This document shows positions 8,038 through 17,092 of a stretch of DNA of 64,000 nt, in pieces. The notes under the pieces were generated by a model. The model saw only the letters and a program-made list of their open reading frames with translations, did no database searches and was not told the DNA's origin. The translations under genes were made by a program, and so were the position numbers. Where the stretch lies: positions 95,914 to 159,913 of the forward strand of contig JBJEHU010000006.1 of the NCBI GenBank assembly GCA_051876355.1, given 5' to 3'. The DNA is from Olsenella_L sp051876355 (GTDB lineage: Bacteria; Actinomycetota; Coriobacteriia; Coriobacteriales; Atopobiaceae). The first letter of the stretch is position 1. Each line of letters begins with the position of its first letter.

Positions 8038-8076
8038 TTATTGACAAACGGCAAGTTCAAGTTGTTAAGGAGTGCT

Positions 8077-10836
8077 ATGGCAGAGAAGCATGTATATCGC
8101 TTCGGCAAGGACGCCAACGGCAACAATGTGACCGAGGTCGCAGGCAAGACCGTTGACGAAGCGAAGTGGATTACGGGCGGCAAGGGTGCAAACCTTGCAG
8201 AGATGGCAAACATCGGCCTTCCCGTCCCTCCAGGATTCACGATCAGCTGCCAGACCTGCGTCGCGTATTCGAGCGCCGGCAACGTGTGGCCTGATGGCGT
8301 TCTCGACGAGATCGACGTCTACCGCAAAGATCTCGAGGAGCGCATGGGCAAGAAGCTCGGCGACAAGGAAGATCCTCTGCTTGTCTCCGTCCGTTCTGGT
8401 GCACCGTTCTCGATGCCGGGCATGATGGACACGGTCCTGAACCTCGGCCTCAACGATGATTCCGTGCAGGGCCTCATCAAGCAGACGCAGAACCCGCGCT
8501 TCGCATGGGACTCCTACCGTCGTTTCGTCCAGATGTTCTCTGACGTCGTTATGGGCGTGAATGGCCAGCTCTTCGAGGATGCCATCAACGCCAAGAAGGC
8601 CGAGAAGGGTGTCAAGCTCGACACCGAGCTCGATGCTGACGACCTCAAGGACCTCGTCGCAACCTTCAAGCAGATCTTCGCCGACAATGTCGACGCCGAG
8701 AAGTACCCCGAGGTTGCAGAGGGCGGCAAGGCAGTCTTCCCGTCCGATCCGTACCTGCAGCTCCGCCTTGCAGAGCAGGCAGTCTTCGGCTCCTGGAACA
8801 CGCCGCGTGCAATTCTCTACCGCAAGCAGAACAAGATCCCCGACGATCTCGGCACGGCCGTGAACGTCCAGGTCATGGTCTTCGGCAACAAGGGCAACAC
8901 CTCCGCAACGGGCGTCGCCTTCACGCGCAACCCTGCTGACGGCTCCAACGAGCGCTACGGCGACTTCCTCGTCAACGCTCAGGGCGAGGACGTCGTGGCC
9001 GGCATCCGCAACACGCAGCCGATCTCCGACCTCCCGAAGACCCCGGGCCTCGAGGAGGCAGGCAAGGAGCTCTACCACGTCTTCGAGATCCTCGAGGACC
9101 ACTACGCAGACATGATGGACCTCGAGTTCACCATCGAGCAGGGCAAGCTCTGGATGCTCCAGACCCGTGTCGGCAAGCGTACCGCGCTTTCCGCCCTCAA
9201 GGTCGCCATCCAGATGTACGAAGAGGGCCGCATCACCAAGGAGCAGGCTGTCATGCGCGTCGCTCCTGAGCAGCTCGACCAGCTTCTGCACCCGCAGTTC
9301 GACAAGTCTGCCAAGTACGATGTCCTTGCCAAGGGCCTCAATGCTTCCCCTGGTGCAGCAACCGGCGGCGTCGTCTTCTCTTCTGCAGACGCAGAGGCCT
9401 TCAAGGAGGCAGGCAAGCCCTGCATCCTCGTCCGCTGGGAGACCACGCCTGACGACCTCAAGGGCATGGTCGCAGCTGAGGGCATCCTGACGTCCCACGG
9501 CGGCAAGACCTCCCATGCAGCCGTCATCGCACGTGGCATGGGCGCTCCGTGCGTCTGCGGCGTCGAGGCGCTGAACATCGATGCTCCTAACAAGACGGTC
9601 TCCGTCTCCGGCACCGATGTCGTGCTCCATGAGGGCGACGTCATCTCCATCGACGGCACGACCGGCGATGTCATTCTCGGCGAGGTTCCTCTGGTACGTC
9701 CGGAGCTCGGCGGCGACCTCGAGACCATCCTCGACTGGGCTGACGAGATCCGCAAGGATCCGGAGCGCGGCCGCGTCATCGGCGTCCGTGCAAATGCCGA
9801 CAACCCGGCAGATGCACAGCTCTCCGCTGACAACGGCGCAGAGGGCATCGGCCTCGACCGTACCGAGCACATGTTCCTCGGCGAGCGCAAGCAGCTCATT
9901 CAGAACTTCATCCTCGCAGAGGACGACGCCGTCAAGGCCGACTCCCTCGAGAAGCTCGGCGCTGCCCAGAAGGGCGACTTCCTCGGCATGTTCAAGGCCA
10001 TGGACGGCAAGACCGTCATCGTCCGTCTGCTCGATCCGCCTCTGCACGAGTTCCTCGACAACCCGCGCCAGCTCGATGTCGAGATCGCCAAGGAGGAGGC
10101 TGCCGGCAAGGACTGCACCGAGAAGCGTGCCCTCATGGCAAAGCTCGACTCCTTCCAGGAGGCCAACCCGATGCTCGGCCTTCGTGGCTGCCGTCTCGGC
10201 CTTGTCTATCCTGAGCTCAACGTCATGCAGGTCAAGGCAATCGCCTCTGCTGCTGCCGAGCTCATCAAGCAGGGCTTCAACCCGAAGCCGGAGATCATGA
10301 TCCCGCTCGTCGGCTTCGAGCGCGAAATCGAGATTGTCCGTGGCGTCGTCGAGGAGAACGTCAAGAAGGTCGCCGACGAGTACGGCGTCAAGCTTGACAT
10401 CCCCGTGGGCACCATGATCGAGCTCCCGCGTGCTGCCATCATGAGCGAGGAGATCGCTCACCACGCTGACTTCTTCTCCTTCGGCACGAACGACCTCACG
10501 CAGACCTGCCTCGGCTTCTCCCGTGACGACGTTGAGTCCGCATTCATGCCGCTCTACCTCGAGAAGAAGATCGTCAAGACGAACCCGTTCGCTACGCTCG
10601 ATCCGGGCGTTGCAAAGCTCGTAGAGATGGGCGTCAAGGGCGGCCACAAGGGCAACCCGAACATCGTCTGCGGCGTCTGCGGCGAGACCGGTGGCGATCC
10701 TGAGTCCATCCACATGTACTACGACCTCGGCCTCGACTACGTGTCCTGCTCGCCGTACCGCGTGCCTATCGCACGTCTTGCTGCGGCACAGGCAAAGATC
10801 GAGTCCAATGGCGGCGCAAAGACGCTTGCCAAGTAG
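8077..10836 (+). CDS. ppdK: Pyruvate, phosphate dikinase
   Basis: Reversibly converts pyruvate, ATP and phosphate to PEP, AMP and pyrophosphate; in anaerobes it often runs in the glycolytic, ATP-forming direction. At 919 aa it has an N-terminal ATP-grasp domain (about 1-340), the swivelling phosphohistidine domain with H480 in GGKTSHAAVIARG, and a C-terminal PEP/pyruvate TIM barrel with the catalytic Cys at C868 in CGVCGETGG. The start is ATG after AAGGAG; an in-frame extension would read through the leader hairpin. Codon use is strongly biased (Arg CGT/CGC, Lys AAG), as in the ribosomal genes here, so high expression is likely. A shortened PPDK-regulator-like gene lies upstream. Confidence 0.97.
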   Translation: MAEKHVYRFGKDANGNNVTEVAGKTVDEAKWITGGKGANLAEMANIGLPVPPGFTISCQTCVAYSSAGNVWPDGVLDEIDVYRKDLEERMGKKLGDKEDPLLVSVRSGAPFSMPGMMDTVLNLGLNDDSVQGLIKQTQNPRFAWDSYRRFVQMFSDVVMGVNGQLFEDAINAKKAEKGVKLDTELDADDLKDLVATFKQIFADNVDAEKYPEVAEGGKAVFPSDPYLQLRLAEQAVFGSWNTPRAILYRKQNKIPDDLGTAVNVQVMVFGNKGNTSATGVAFTRNPADGSNERYGDFLVNAQGEDVVAGIRNTQPISDLPKTPGLEEAGKELYHVFEILEDHYADMMDLEFTIEQGKLWMLQTRVGKRTALSALKVAIQMYEEGRITKEQAVMRVAPEQLDQLLHPQFDKSAKYDVLAKGLNASPGAATGGVVFSSADAEAFKEAGKPCILVRWETTPDDLKGMVAAEGILTSHGGKTSHAAVIARGMGAPCVCGVEALNIDAPNKTVSVSGTDVVLHEGDVISIDGTTGDVILGEVPLVRPELGGDLETILDWADEIRKDPERGRVIGVRANADNPADAQLSADNGAEGIGLDRTEHMFLGERKQLIQNFILAEDDAVKADSLEKLGAAQKGDFLGMFKAMDGKTVIVRLLDPPLHEFLDNPRQLDVEIAKEEAAGKDCTEKRALMAKLDSFQEANPMLGLRGCRLGLVYPELNVMQVKAIASAAAELIKQGFNPKPEIMIPLVGFEREIEIVRGVVEENVKKVADEYGVKLDIPVGTMIELPRAAIMSEEIAHHADFFSFGTNDLTQTCLGFSRDDVESAFMPLYLEKKIVKTNPFATLDPGVAKLVEMGVKGGHKGNPNIVCGVCGETGGDPESIHMYYDLGLDYVSCSPYRVPIARLAAAQAKIESNGGAKTLAK

Positions 10837-10859
10837 GCTTTCAGCCTGACTGACTGAGG

Positions 10860-10892
10860 GGGAGGGACGCAAAGAAGCGTCCCTCCCTTTTT
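10860..10892 (+). terminator. Rho-independent terminator of ppdK
   Basis: A perfect 11-bp GC-rich stem (10860-10870 with 10877-10887), loop AAAGAA, is followed by TTTTT. It is one of the strongest terminators in the window and isolates ppdK from rplS. Confidence 0.93.
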
Positions 10893-10937
10893 GTGCTATT
10901 CTGGCGATTGTGCAGGTTATCTGCAGGCATGTTTCTG

Positions 10938-10966
10938 TTGTGGTGAGCGCGTGCCTGCCGTATAAT
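10938..10966 (+). promoter_or_regulatory. Promoter of rplS
   Basis: TTGTGG (10938-10943) and a perfect TATAAT (10961-10966) are 17 bp apart. The predicted leader is about 60 nt. No known uL19-binding or bL19 leader motif was recognised in it. Confidence 0.7.
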
Positions 10967-11034
10967 CACATCTTGTGTGTAAACCTATGTGTCGTTCGCT
11001 AGAGCGTCGGCACCTCTAGAGACAAGGAAAGAAT

Positions 11035-11379
11035 ATGGACTACATCCGCGCAATCGAGCGTCAGCAGATCCGCGAAGACATTCCGCAGATTCTCGTCGGC
11101 GACAATGTGAAGGTTCACTACCGCATCAAGGAAGGCGACCGCGAGCGTATCCAGGTCTTCCAGGGCGACGTCATTCGCATGAGCGGTGCAGGCGCACGCG
11201 AGACCTTCACGGTCCGCAAGATCAGCTTCGGCGTCGGCGTCGAGCGTACCTTCCCGGTGAACTCCCCGAAGATCGCCAAGCTCGAGGTTGTCCGTCACGG
11301 CGAGGTCAACCGCGCAAAGCTCTACTACCTGCGCGACCGCGTGGGCAAGGCTGCACGCATCCGCGAGAAGCGTGCCTAA
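11035..11379 (+). CDS. rplS: 50S ribosomal protein bL19
   Basis: Large-subunit protein at the 30S-50S interface, 114 aa, normal length. The core IRVHYRIKEGDRER-like segment, VERTFPVNSPKI and the ending AARIREKRA are typical. It is separate from the trmD operon, where it is found in many bacteria, and has its own promoter and a hairpin after it. Codon bias is that of a highly expressed gene. Confidence 0.97.
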   Translation: MDYIRAIERQQIREDIPQILVGDNVKVHYRIKEGDRERIQVFQGDVIRMSGAGARETFTVRKISFGVGVERTFPVNSPKIAKLEVVRHGEVNRAKLYYLRDRVGKAARIREKRA

Positions 11380-11401
11380 GCGCAGCACACATGCACGGAA
11401 G

Positions 11402-11426
11402 GAAGAGGGCCTCATGGGCCCTCTTC
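11402..11426 (+). terminator. Hairpin after rplS
   Basis: A perfect 10-bp stem (11402-11411 with 11417-11426) with loop TCATG lies between rplS and rnhB. Only a weak T-run follows, so termination may be partial and rnhB may be reached by read-through. Confidence 0.6.
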
Positions 11427-11449
11427 TGCTATCCAGGGAGTGAGCGCCG

Positions 11450-12229
11450 TTGGAGAAGAGAGAGCCTGCGAAAGACATAGCGAGAAAGATCCATGAGGCA
11501 GCATTCGAGGAATTCGATGCTGTCATGGCTGCCTATGCAGGTGACGGACGCAAGCAGGTGCAGGAAGCGCTTGCGCGGGCAAGCCGCCGCCATGAGCGGG
11601 AGGCAGAAGACCGCAAGCGGGTCGAGGGAATGTATGCCCTCCAGGAAGAGCTTGGAGGCGATGGCCTTGTCGTAGGCGTCGACGAGGTCGGACGCGGCGC
11701 TATCGCAGGCCCGCTCACGGTCGGCGCCGTCATCCTGCCCAAGGAGCCGAAGATCTGGGGCCTCAACGACTCGAAGCAGCTCACGCCCGAGAAGAGGGAA
11801 GTCCTGGCAGCAGAGATAGCTGATGTCGCAATCGCTGTCGGCATGGCCCATATTCCGCCTGAGACAATCGATGCGCTCGGCATGTCCGTGTGCCTGAGAC
11901 GTGCCATGGCAGAGGCCATCGCATCGTGCGGCGTCGAGCCCGACTGCGTCCTCATCGATGGCAATCCGGTCCATGTCCATCCGAAGGAGAAGACGCTCGT
12001 GAAGGGCGATGCACGCATCGCTGCCATCGCAGCAGCCTCGATAGTCGCGAAGGTGACGCGTGACCATCTCATGTGCAGCCTCGCCGAAGAATATCCAATG
12101 TATGGATGGGACGCCTGCAAGGGGTACGGCTCGAAAGAGCACATCGAAGCGATCAGGAAATATGGCCTCTCGCCCTACCATAGAGCCACATTCTGCACGA
12201 ATTTCGTGGAGGACGCACATCTCTTCTGA
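11450..12229 (+). CDS. rnhB: Ribonuclease HII
   Basis: Cuts RNA in RNA-DNA hybrids and removes misincorporated ribonucleotides. At 259 aa the catalytic domain starts at about residue 73 with VVGVDEVGRGAIAGPL (D78, E79); other acidic residues are in VLIDGNPVH and the later SIVAKVTRD segment. Residues 1-72 form a charged, helical extension like that in the longer Bacillus-type enzyme. The start is TTG with AGGGAG nine bases upstream. It heads a classical rnhB-yraN-dprA neighbourhood. Confidence 0.95.
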   Translation: MEKREPAKDIARKIHEAAFEEFDAVMAAYAGDGRKQVQEALARASRRHEREAEDRKRVEGMYALQEELGGDGLVVGVDEVGRGAIAGPLTVGAVILPKEPKIWGLNDSKQLTPEKREVLAAEIADVAIAVGMAHIPPETIDALGMSVCLRRAMAEAIASCGVEPDCVLIDGNPVHVHPKEKTLVKGDARIAAIAAASIVAKVTRDHLMCSLAEEYPMYGWDACKGYGSKEHIEAIRKYGLSPYHRATFCTNFVEDAHLF

Positions 12230-12391
12230 GTACCTGAGGCGCTGCGCGCATCTGACACCGTGCGCATGACCTGCGACAATGCTGAGTGTTTGCAGCCCGT
12301 GAAAGCTTTTTGGCAGTTTCCGGGCATCTCGGCTGCCCATCTCTGGAAGATGCGTCTGCCATAGTCCTTCCATCTCGAGAAGGGAGAGGAC

Positions 12392-12907
12392 ATGGCAGAG
12401 GTGCGAGACACCAAGGAACGTGGCGAAGAAGATCTGTCGGACTTCGCAAGCAGGAAGGCGGTCTTCTGGTCCAGCAGAGATGAGACGGGCGAGGAGGCCA
12501 CAGAGCTCCACCGGCAGGGCATACGGATTGCCTGCTCCTATTTCCGGTATCGCGGTGCGGACATACTGTCTGAAGGAGATGGCGGTAAAGACGAGCCAGA
12601 CATCTGCTGCTCGCTCGACGGCGAGATTGTCCTTGCGGACATGGTGTCCGTCGCCGATATCGTAGAGGAGATGTCCGTGCCGGAGCTCTCTGTCTCGGCA
12701 GACGATTTCTGGCGCTGCCGCAGGAAGGCACTGCTCTGGCTGGCAGAGCACCGCTATGCATCCGTGCGCTATGACCTGATGTCGCTTGGCATCTTCGCGC
12801 CGAGGCATGCGCGCATCAGGCATCTTGCCGGCGTCTACTTCTGGTCGGATGAGCCGGACCAGCTTGCCTTCTATGCAGACGATGCCGATGAAGGCGGCAA
12901 GCGATGA
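12392..12907 (+). CDS. Divergent YraN/UPF0102-like protein lacking the nuclease motif
   Basis: Protein of 171 aa recognised by position (between rnhB and dprA) and by a YraN-like layout: LHRQGIRIACSYFRYRGADIL (about 39-59) matches the family opening, PDICCSLDGEIVLADMVSV (about 69-87) occupies the place of the GEIDL...VFVEVK nuclease core, and LWLAEHRYASVRYDLM with IRHLAGVY matches the C-terminal part. The Glu-x-Lys of the core is absent (ADMV instead), so catalytic activity is doubtful. Residues 1-35 are a charged extension. The start ATG follows GGGAGAGG. The family function is itself unsettled. Confidence 0.6.
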   Translation: MAEVRDTKERGEEDLSDFASRKAVFWSSRDETGEEATELHRQGIRIACSYFRYRGADILSEGDGGKDEPDICCSLDGEIVLADMVSVADIVEEMSVPELSVSADDFWRCRRKALLWLAEHRYASVRYDLMSLGIFAPRHARIRHLAGVYFWSDEPDQLAFYADDADEGGKR

Positions 12908-13806
12908 ACGCAGGCGAGCGCTTCGAGCTCTCGCCGGGCGACGAGGGCTATCCGCAGCTTGTCCTTGAGGGCTATGAGACAGCGCCGCATATCTATGGAA
13001 TAGGCAATCGAGAGGCGCTTCTCGGCCCCTGCCTCTCTGTCATCGGAGCGCGTCAGGCAACGCCCTATGGGCTCGAGATTGCCCACATGGCTGGCAGGAT
13101 CTGTGCCGAGGCAGGCATCTGCGTCGTCTCGGGAGGGGCGCTCGGCTGCGATGCCCAGGCAAGCAGGGGAGCGCTCGAGGCAGGCGGACGCACGGTCATC
13201 GTTTCAGGCTGCGGAGCGGATCGCCTCTATCCAAGGACATCCGAAGACATCTTCTCGGCAGCGCGGGCCGGTGCAGGATGTGTCGTCGCGCTCGAGGATT
13301 GGGGCGAAGGTCCGAAGCGCTATACGTTTCCGAAGCGCAATGTCCTCATCGCTGCCCTTTCGCCGGTGCTTGTCGTCTGCGAGGCCGGCAGGAAGTCGGG
13401 GACCATGGGGACAGCGGAGGCAGCCATGAGCATGGGAAGAAGCGTCTACGCCGTCCCGGGCTCCATTTTCTCTCCGACTTCGCAGGGCACGAACTACCTG
13501 ATCCAGAACGGCTGCGGCCTCATCGCAGACGAGCTCGGCTTCGAGCAGGTGCTGTCGCTCGATTACGGCTGCGAGCGCCGGCTCACCCGTCCCCGCATGC
13601 CTGAATGGGGCCGTGTTCTTTCGGCGCTCGTCGCCTCACCGATGCGTCCGGCAGATCTCGCGGGTAAGATAGGTCTCGATGAACTGACAGTTGCCGATAC
13701 GCTCACATCCTATGAGGAGATGGGCCTCGTGGCGAAGCTCCCCGATGGGTGCTATGCCCCGAGCGAGAAGGCGTATCGTCTCATGGAAGCGGAGCAGGAC
13801 GAATGA
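12904..13806 (+). CDS. dprA: DNA-processing protein DprA/Smf
   Basis: Loads RecA on incoming single-stranded DNA in natural transformation; it is also common in bacteria not known to transform. At 300 aa it has the Rossmann-like DprA core (about 40-245), with LSVIGARQATPYG, VSGGALGCDAQASRGAL and the PFPKRN-type motif as TFPKRNVLIAAL. A C-terminal winged-helix domain (about 235-295) follows. An ATGA overlap couples it to the YraN-like gene. Competence structural genes are not in this window. Confidence 0.95.
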   Translation: MNAGERFELSPGDEGYPQLVLEGYETAPHIYGIGNREALLGPCLSVIGARQATPYGLEIAHMAGRICAEAGICVVSGGALGCDAQASRGALEAGGRTVIVSGCGADRLYPRTSEDIFSAARAGAGCVVALEDWGEGPKRYTFPKRNVLIAALSPVLVVCEAGRKSGTMGTAEAAMSMGRSVYAVPGSIFSPTSQGTNYLIQNGCGLIADELGFEQVLSLDYGCERRLTRPRMPEWGRVLSALVASPMRPADLAGKIGLDELTVADTLTSYEEMGLVAKLPDGCYAPSEKAYRLMEAEQDE

Positions 13807-15131
13807 CAGATGAGGTCACGGTCGTAGGCGCAGGACTTGCAGGATCGGAATGTGCCCTGCAGCTCGCACGCAGGGGCGTGCATGTGAAGCTCTTCGAGCA
13901 GAGGCCCACGAACAATACCGTGGCACACCATACCGACCGCTGCGCCGAGCTGGTCTGCTCGAATTCGCTGAAGGCGACGAGGCTCGAGAGCGCAGCTGGA
14001 CTTCTGAAGCATGAGCTCGAGACGATGGATTCGTTCGTGCTCAAGGCGGCAGAGGAGCACGCCGTGCCGGCCGGAGGCGCGCTTGCTGTGGACCGCGATG
14101 GCTTTTCCCAGGCTGTGACCGATATGGTCGAGGCAGAGCCTCTGATCGAGCTTGTCCGCGAGGAGGTGCGCGAGCTGCCGGAGGGTCCTGCCGTCATCGC
14201 TGCAGGACCGCTCTGCTCCGATGCGCTCTTCAAGGCACTCTCGCAGAGGCTGGGCGGCGCGGCGCTCTCGTTCTTCGATGCGGCTGCCCCCATCGTCGAT
14301 GCAGCCACGATCGACCGCACTCGTGTCTTTGCGCAGTCGCGTTACGACGAAGAGAGCACGGGCGACTATCTCAACTGCCCTATGAACCGCGAAGAGTACG
14401 AGACGTTCTACGAGGAGCTCATCGGCGCGAAGCGCGTGATTGCCCGCGATTTCGAGCAGTCAGATCTCTTCTGCGCCTGTCAGCCAGTCGAGGAGGTCGC
14501 GCGCACGGGCATCGATTCCCTCCGGTTCGGCGCGCTCAAGCCGGTTGGCCTCAAGGATCCACGTACCGGCAGGCGTCCCTGGGCTGCCGTGCAGCTCAGG
14601 GCCGAGAACAAGGCCGGCACGGCCTACAACCTCGTCGGCTTCCAGACGAACCTCACCTGGCCGGAGCAGAAGCGCGTGTTCCGTCTCATCCCAGGCCTCG
14701 AAGAGGCAGAGTTCTTCCGCTATGGCGTCATGCACAGGAATACGTTCGTCGACGCGCCGAAGGTGCTTGACCGCACCTTCGGCATTCCTGGTACGCATAT
14801 CCGCCTTGCAGGCCAGATCTGCGGCACGGAAGGCTATGTCGAAGCAATCGCCTCGGGGCTCCTCGCTGCCCTCAACACCTATGCCGATCTTGCCGGCAAG
14901 CCTGAAGTGACGCTTCCGCCTGAGACAGCCTTCGGTGCCCTTGTGGCCTATGCGACCGATCCGGAGACGAAGGACTACCAGCCGATGCATGTGAACTTCG
15001 GCCTTGTGCCGCCGCTTGCAGACCAGACACTCAAGAAGCGCGAGCGCTATGCCGCCTACCGCGACCGTGCCATCGCCCAGATGGATGCCTTCATGGAAGA
15101 GCGGCAAGACCTCTTCGGATATAGGGCATGA
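13803..15131 (+). CDS. trmFO: Methylenetetrahydrofolate-tRNA-(uracil-5-)-methyltransferase TrmFO
   Basis: FAD- and folate-dependent enzyme making m5U54 in the T-loop of tRNAs. At 442 aa it has the N-terminal FAD-binding signature TVVGAGLAGSECALQLARRG, the family-specific CAELVCSNSLK segment and IRLAGQICGTEGYVEAIASG near the C-terminus, which fits the GidA-like fold. The start is the ATG in an ATGA overlap with dprA; a longer frame start would lie inside dprA. Its position between dprA and a Xer recombinase is the conserved Gram-positive order (often with topA before it). Confidence 0.95.
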   Translation: MTDEVTVVGAGLAGSECALQLARRGVHVKLFEQRPTNNTVAHHTDRCAELVCSNSLKATRLESAAGLLKHELETMDSFVLKAAEEHAVPAGGALAVDRDGFSQAVTDMVEAEPLIELVREEVRELPEGPAVIAAGPLCSDALFKALSQRLGGAALSFFDAAAPIVDAATIDRTRVFAQSRYDEESTGDYLNCPMNREEYETFYEELIGAKRVIARDFEQSDLFCACQPVEEVARTGIDSLRFGALKPVGLKDPRTGRRPWAAVQLRAENKAGTAYNLVGFQTNLTWPEQKRVFRLIPGLEEAEFFRYGVMHRNTFVDAPKVLDRTFGIPGTHIRLAGQICGTEGYVEAIASGLLAALNTYADLAGKPEVTLPPETAFGALVAYATDPETKDYQPMHVNFGLVPPLADQTLKKRERYAAYRDRAIAQMDAFMEERQDLFGYRA

Positions 15132-16057
15132 CAGAGGCGGCAGACGCACGCACAAAGGACCAGAAGTGCTTTGCGCGCGATGTGGACGAGTTCCTGGGCT
15201 TTCTCGGTGAGATCAGGAACCTCTCGCCTCAGACCATACGCGCCTACCGGACCGATCTTGACGCGTATCTTTTGTGGACAGAGCGCGAAGGCGTGATGCC
15301 GCATGAGGTGACGCACCGCCAGCTCAGGAGCTATCTCTTCGAGCTCAAGCGGGCAGGCTATGCCACGACGACAATCGACCGGCACCTGAGCGCCCTGCGC
15401 TCCTGCTACAAGTGGCTTCTCGGAGAGGGGAGGATCGCTTCTGATGCCGCCGAAGCGGTATCGGGACCGAAGCGTGCGAAGCGCCTGCCCCATGCCATGT
15501 CGGACAGCGAAGCAGACAGGATCATAGAGGCCTGTCCGGATACGCCGGAAGGCATGCGCGACCGGGCCTTCCTCGAGCTCCTCTATGCGACCGGCGCCCG
15601 CATCTCCGAAGCCGCAGCGCTCGATATGGCAGACATCGACAGCGAGCAGATGCTCGTGCATCTCTTCGGCAAGGGGTCGAAGGAGCGCATCGTCCCGATC
15701 TATCGGAGTGCCCTCGAGGCCGTGGAGCGCTATGAGAGGAAAGCACGGCCGATCTTTCTCGCCGGAGCTGAAGGTGAGACAGATGCGCTCTTCCTGTCTG
15801 TGCATGGCAGGCGCATGAGTGCCGATGCGCTGAGGCGGCGATTCCGGCGCGCGCTCGCGCAGGCAGAGGTCGATCCGACCTATACGCCGCACTCTCTTCG
15901 CCATGCCTTTGCTACCGAGCTCCTGTCAGGTGGCGCAGACATGCGAAGCGTCCAGGAGCTCCTGGGGCATGAGTCGCTGGCGACGACACAGATCTATACG
16001 CACCTTTCGATCGACCGGCTCAAGGATGCGACGCATACCGCGCATCCGAGAGGCTAG
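15128..16057 (+). CDS. Tyrosine recombinase XerC/XerD
   Basis: Site-specific recombinase of 309 aa that probably resolves chromosome dimers at dif. The N-terminal SAM-like core-binding domain (about 15-100) is followed by the catalytic domain with R158 (TGARISE), K182, H255 and R258 (HSLRH), H281 and the nucleophile Y290 (IYTHLS), so all catalytic residues are present. The ATGA overlap with trmFO and the housekeeping neighbours argue against a phage integrase. XerC and XerD cannot be separated from sequence alone. Confidence 0.93.
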   Translation: MTEAADARTKDQKCFARDVDEFLGFLGEIRNLSPQTIRAYRTDLDAYLLWTEREGVMPHEVTHRQLRSYLFELKRAGYATTTIDRHLSALRSCYKWLLGEGRIASDAAEAVSGPKRAKRLPHAMSDSEADRIIEACPDTPEGMRDRAFLELLYATGARISEAAALDMADIDSEQMLVHLFGKGSKERIVPIYRSALEAVERYERKARPIFLAGAEGETDALFLSVHGRRMSADALRRRFRRALAQAEVDPTYTPHSLRHAFATELLSGGADMRSVQELLGHESLATTQIYTHLSIDRLKDATHTAHPRG

Positions 16058-16132
16058 AATTGATGGAGATGGCATGGAGCTTTGCTTCCTGCTCCTGAAA
16101 AATCATGCAGGACCGATGGAGAGCATTTGCCA

Positions 16133-16161
16133 AAGACAGGAAGCAGAAGCGCTGCTATACT
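16133..16161 (+). promoter_or_regulatory. Extended -10 promoter of rpsB-tsf
   Basis: TGC directly precedes TATACT (16156-16161), forming an extended -10; AAGACA (16133-16138) is 17 bp upstream as a weak -35. The transcript would start near 16168 and have a leader of about 135 nt. Confidence 0.6.
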
Positions 16162-16197
16162 AGGTACTCGCTGTGCGTCCGCATGGCATACGTCGCA

Positions 16198-16275
16198 CAC
16201 GTGACTACTCGGAGGCCATGGTGCCCGCAGCCACAAGCCAGGCTGAGGGTGGTGCTCCGGGGCTGACATCACGTG
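16198..16275 (+). promoter_or_regulatory. Structured rpsB leader RNA
   Basis: CACGTGA (16198-16204) can pair with TCACGTG (16269-16275), enclosing CGGAG/CTCCG (16210-16214 with 16255-16259) and CAGCC/GGCTG (16228-16232 with 16241-16245). The nested helices end 14 nt before the Shine-Dalgarno GGAGGT. Autoregulation by ribosomal protein uS2 through its leader is known in other bacteria; this structure was not matched to a named motif. Confidence 0.45.
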
Positions 16276-16301
16276 GAGGAAGAACCAATGGAGGTTTGAA
16301 C

Positions 16302-17054
16302 ATGGCTGTCAAGATCAATCTCAAGACCCTGCTCGAGGCTGGCTGCCACTATGGCCACCAGACGCGTCGCTGGAACCCGAAGATGAAGCCCTATATCTTC
16401 GGCGAGCGCAACGGCGTCTACATCCTCGACCTCAAGCAGACGGTCATCGATGCCGACCAGGCATACACGTTCCTCAAGGAGACCGCTGCCAAGGGCGGCA
16501 CCATCCTGTTTGTCGGCACGAAGAAGCAGGCCCAGGAGTCCATCAAGACCCAGGCAGAGCGCTGCGGCATGCCGTACATCGCTGAGCGCTGGCTCGGCGG
16601 CATGCTCACGAACTTCACGACGATGCGTTCCCGCATCGAGCGCATGGAAGAGCTCGAGGGCATGGTCGAGGACGGCAGCATGGCTACGCTCCCGAAGAAG
16701 GAGCAGGCTGTGCTCGGCAAGGAACTCGAGAAGCTCCAGCGCAACCTCGGTGGCGTCCGTGATATGAAGTCCCTTCCGCAGGCTCTCTACGTCGTCGACA
16801 CGAAGCGCGAGGAGCTCGCAGTGCGCGAGGCCAACCGCCTTCACATCCCTGTCGTCGGCCTTCTCGACACGAACTCCGATCCTGACGTGATCGATTACGG
16901 CATCCCTGCAAACGACGACGCTATCCGTTCCGTCGCCCTTCTGACCGAGCTGGTTGCCGACGCAATCCTCGCCGGCTCTGGCAAGGAGCAGATCACCGAG
17001 GCCGAGATGGCAGGCGCAGCCGAGTCGGCCGCAGAGGCACCTGCTGCAGAGTAG
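16302..17054 (+). CDS. rpsB: 30S ribosomal protein uS2
   Basis: Small-subunit protein needed for S1 recruitment, 250 aa. The N-terminus AVKINLKTLLEAGCHYGHQTRRWNPKM and the central GTKKQAQESI and RWLGGMLTNF segments are diagnostic. The start is ATG after GGAGGT; an upstream in-frame start would translate the structured leader. The tail is Ala/Glu-rich. It is followed within 38 bases by tsf, the usual pair. Confidence 0.97.
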   Translation: MAVKINLKTLLEAGCHYGHQTRRWNPKMKPYIFGERNGVYILDLKQTVIDADQAYTFLKETAAKGGTILFVGTKKQAQESIKTQAERCGMPYIAERWLGGMLTNFTTMRSRIERMEELEGMVEDGSMATLPKKEQAVLGKELEKLQRNLGGVRDMKSLPQALYVVDTKREELAVREANRLHIPVVGLLDTNSDPDVIDYGIPANDDAIRSVALLTELVADAILAGSGKEQITEAEMAGAAESAAEAPAAE

Positions 17055-17092
17055 CAATCAGTCCGATAGGAATTACGCTTTAAGGAGGTCAC

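Noticed and set aside
8041..8046. TTGACA as a -35 box for ppdK
   Set aside because: No -10-like hexamer lies 15-19 bp downstream, where the ribosome-binding site is found instead; the TATAAT at 7984 is the better element.
8065..10872. A 935-codon open frame antisense to ppdK
   Set aside because: It mirrors ppdK codon by codon; high-GC genes with strong third-position bias open the antisense frame. It has no ribosome site, and the product is low-complexity Leu/Asp/Glu/Val-rich sequence.
15128..16057. Phage or integron integrase and mobile element
   Set aside because: All neighbours are housekeeping genes with overlapping start and stop codons, and no att-like repeats or cargo genes exist; a chromosomal Xer recombinase fits better.
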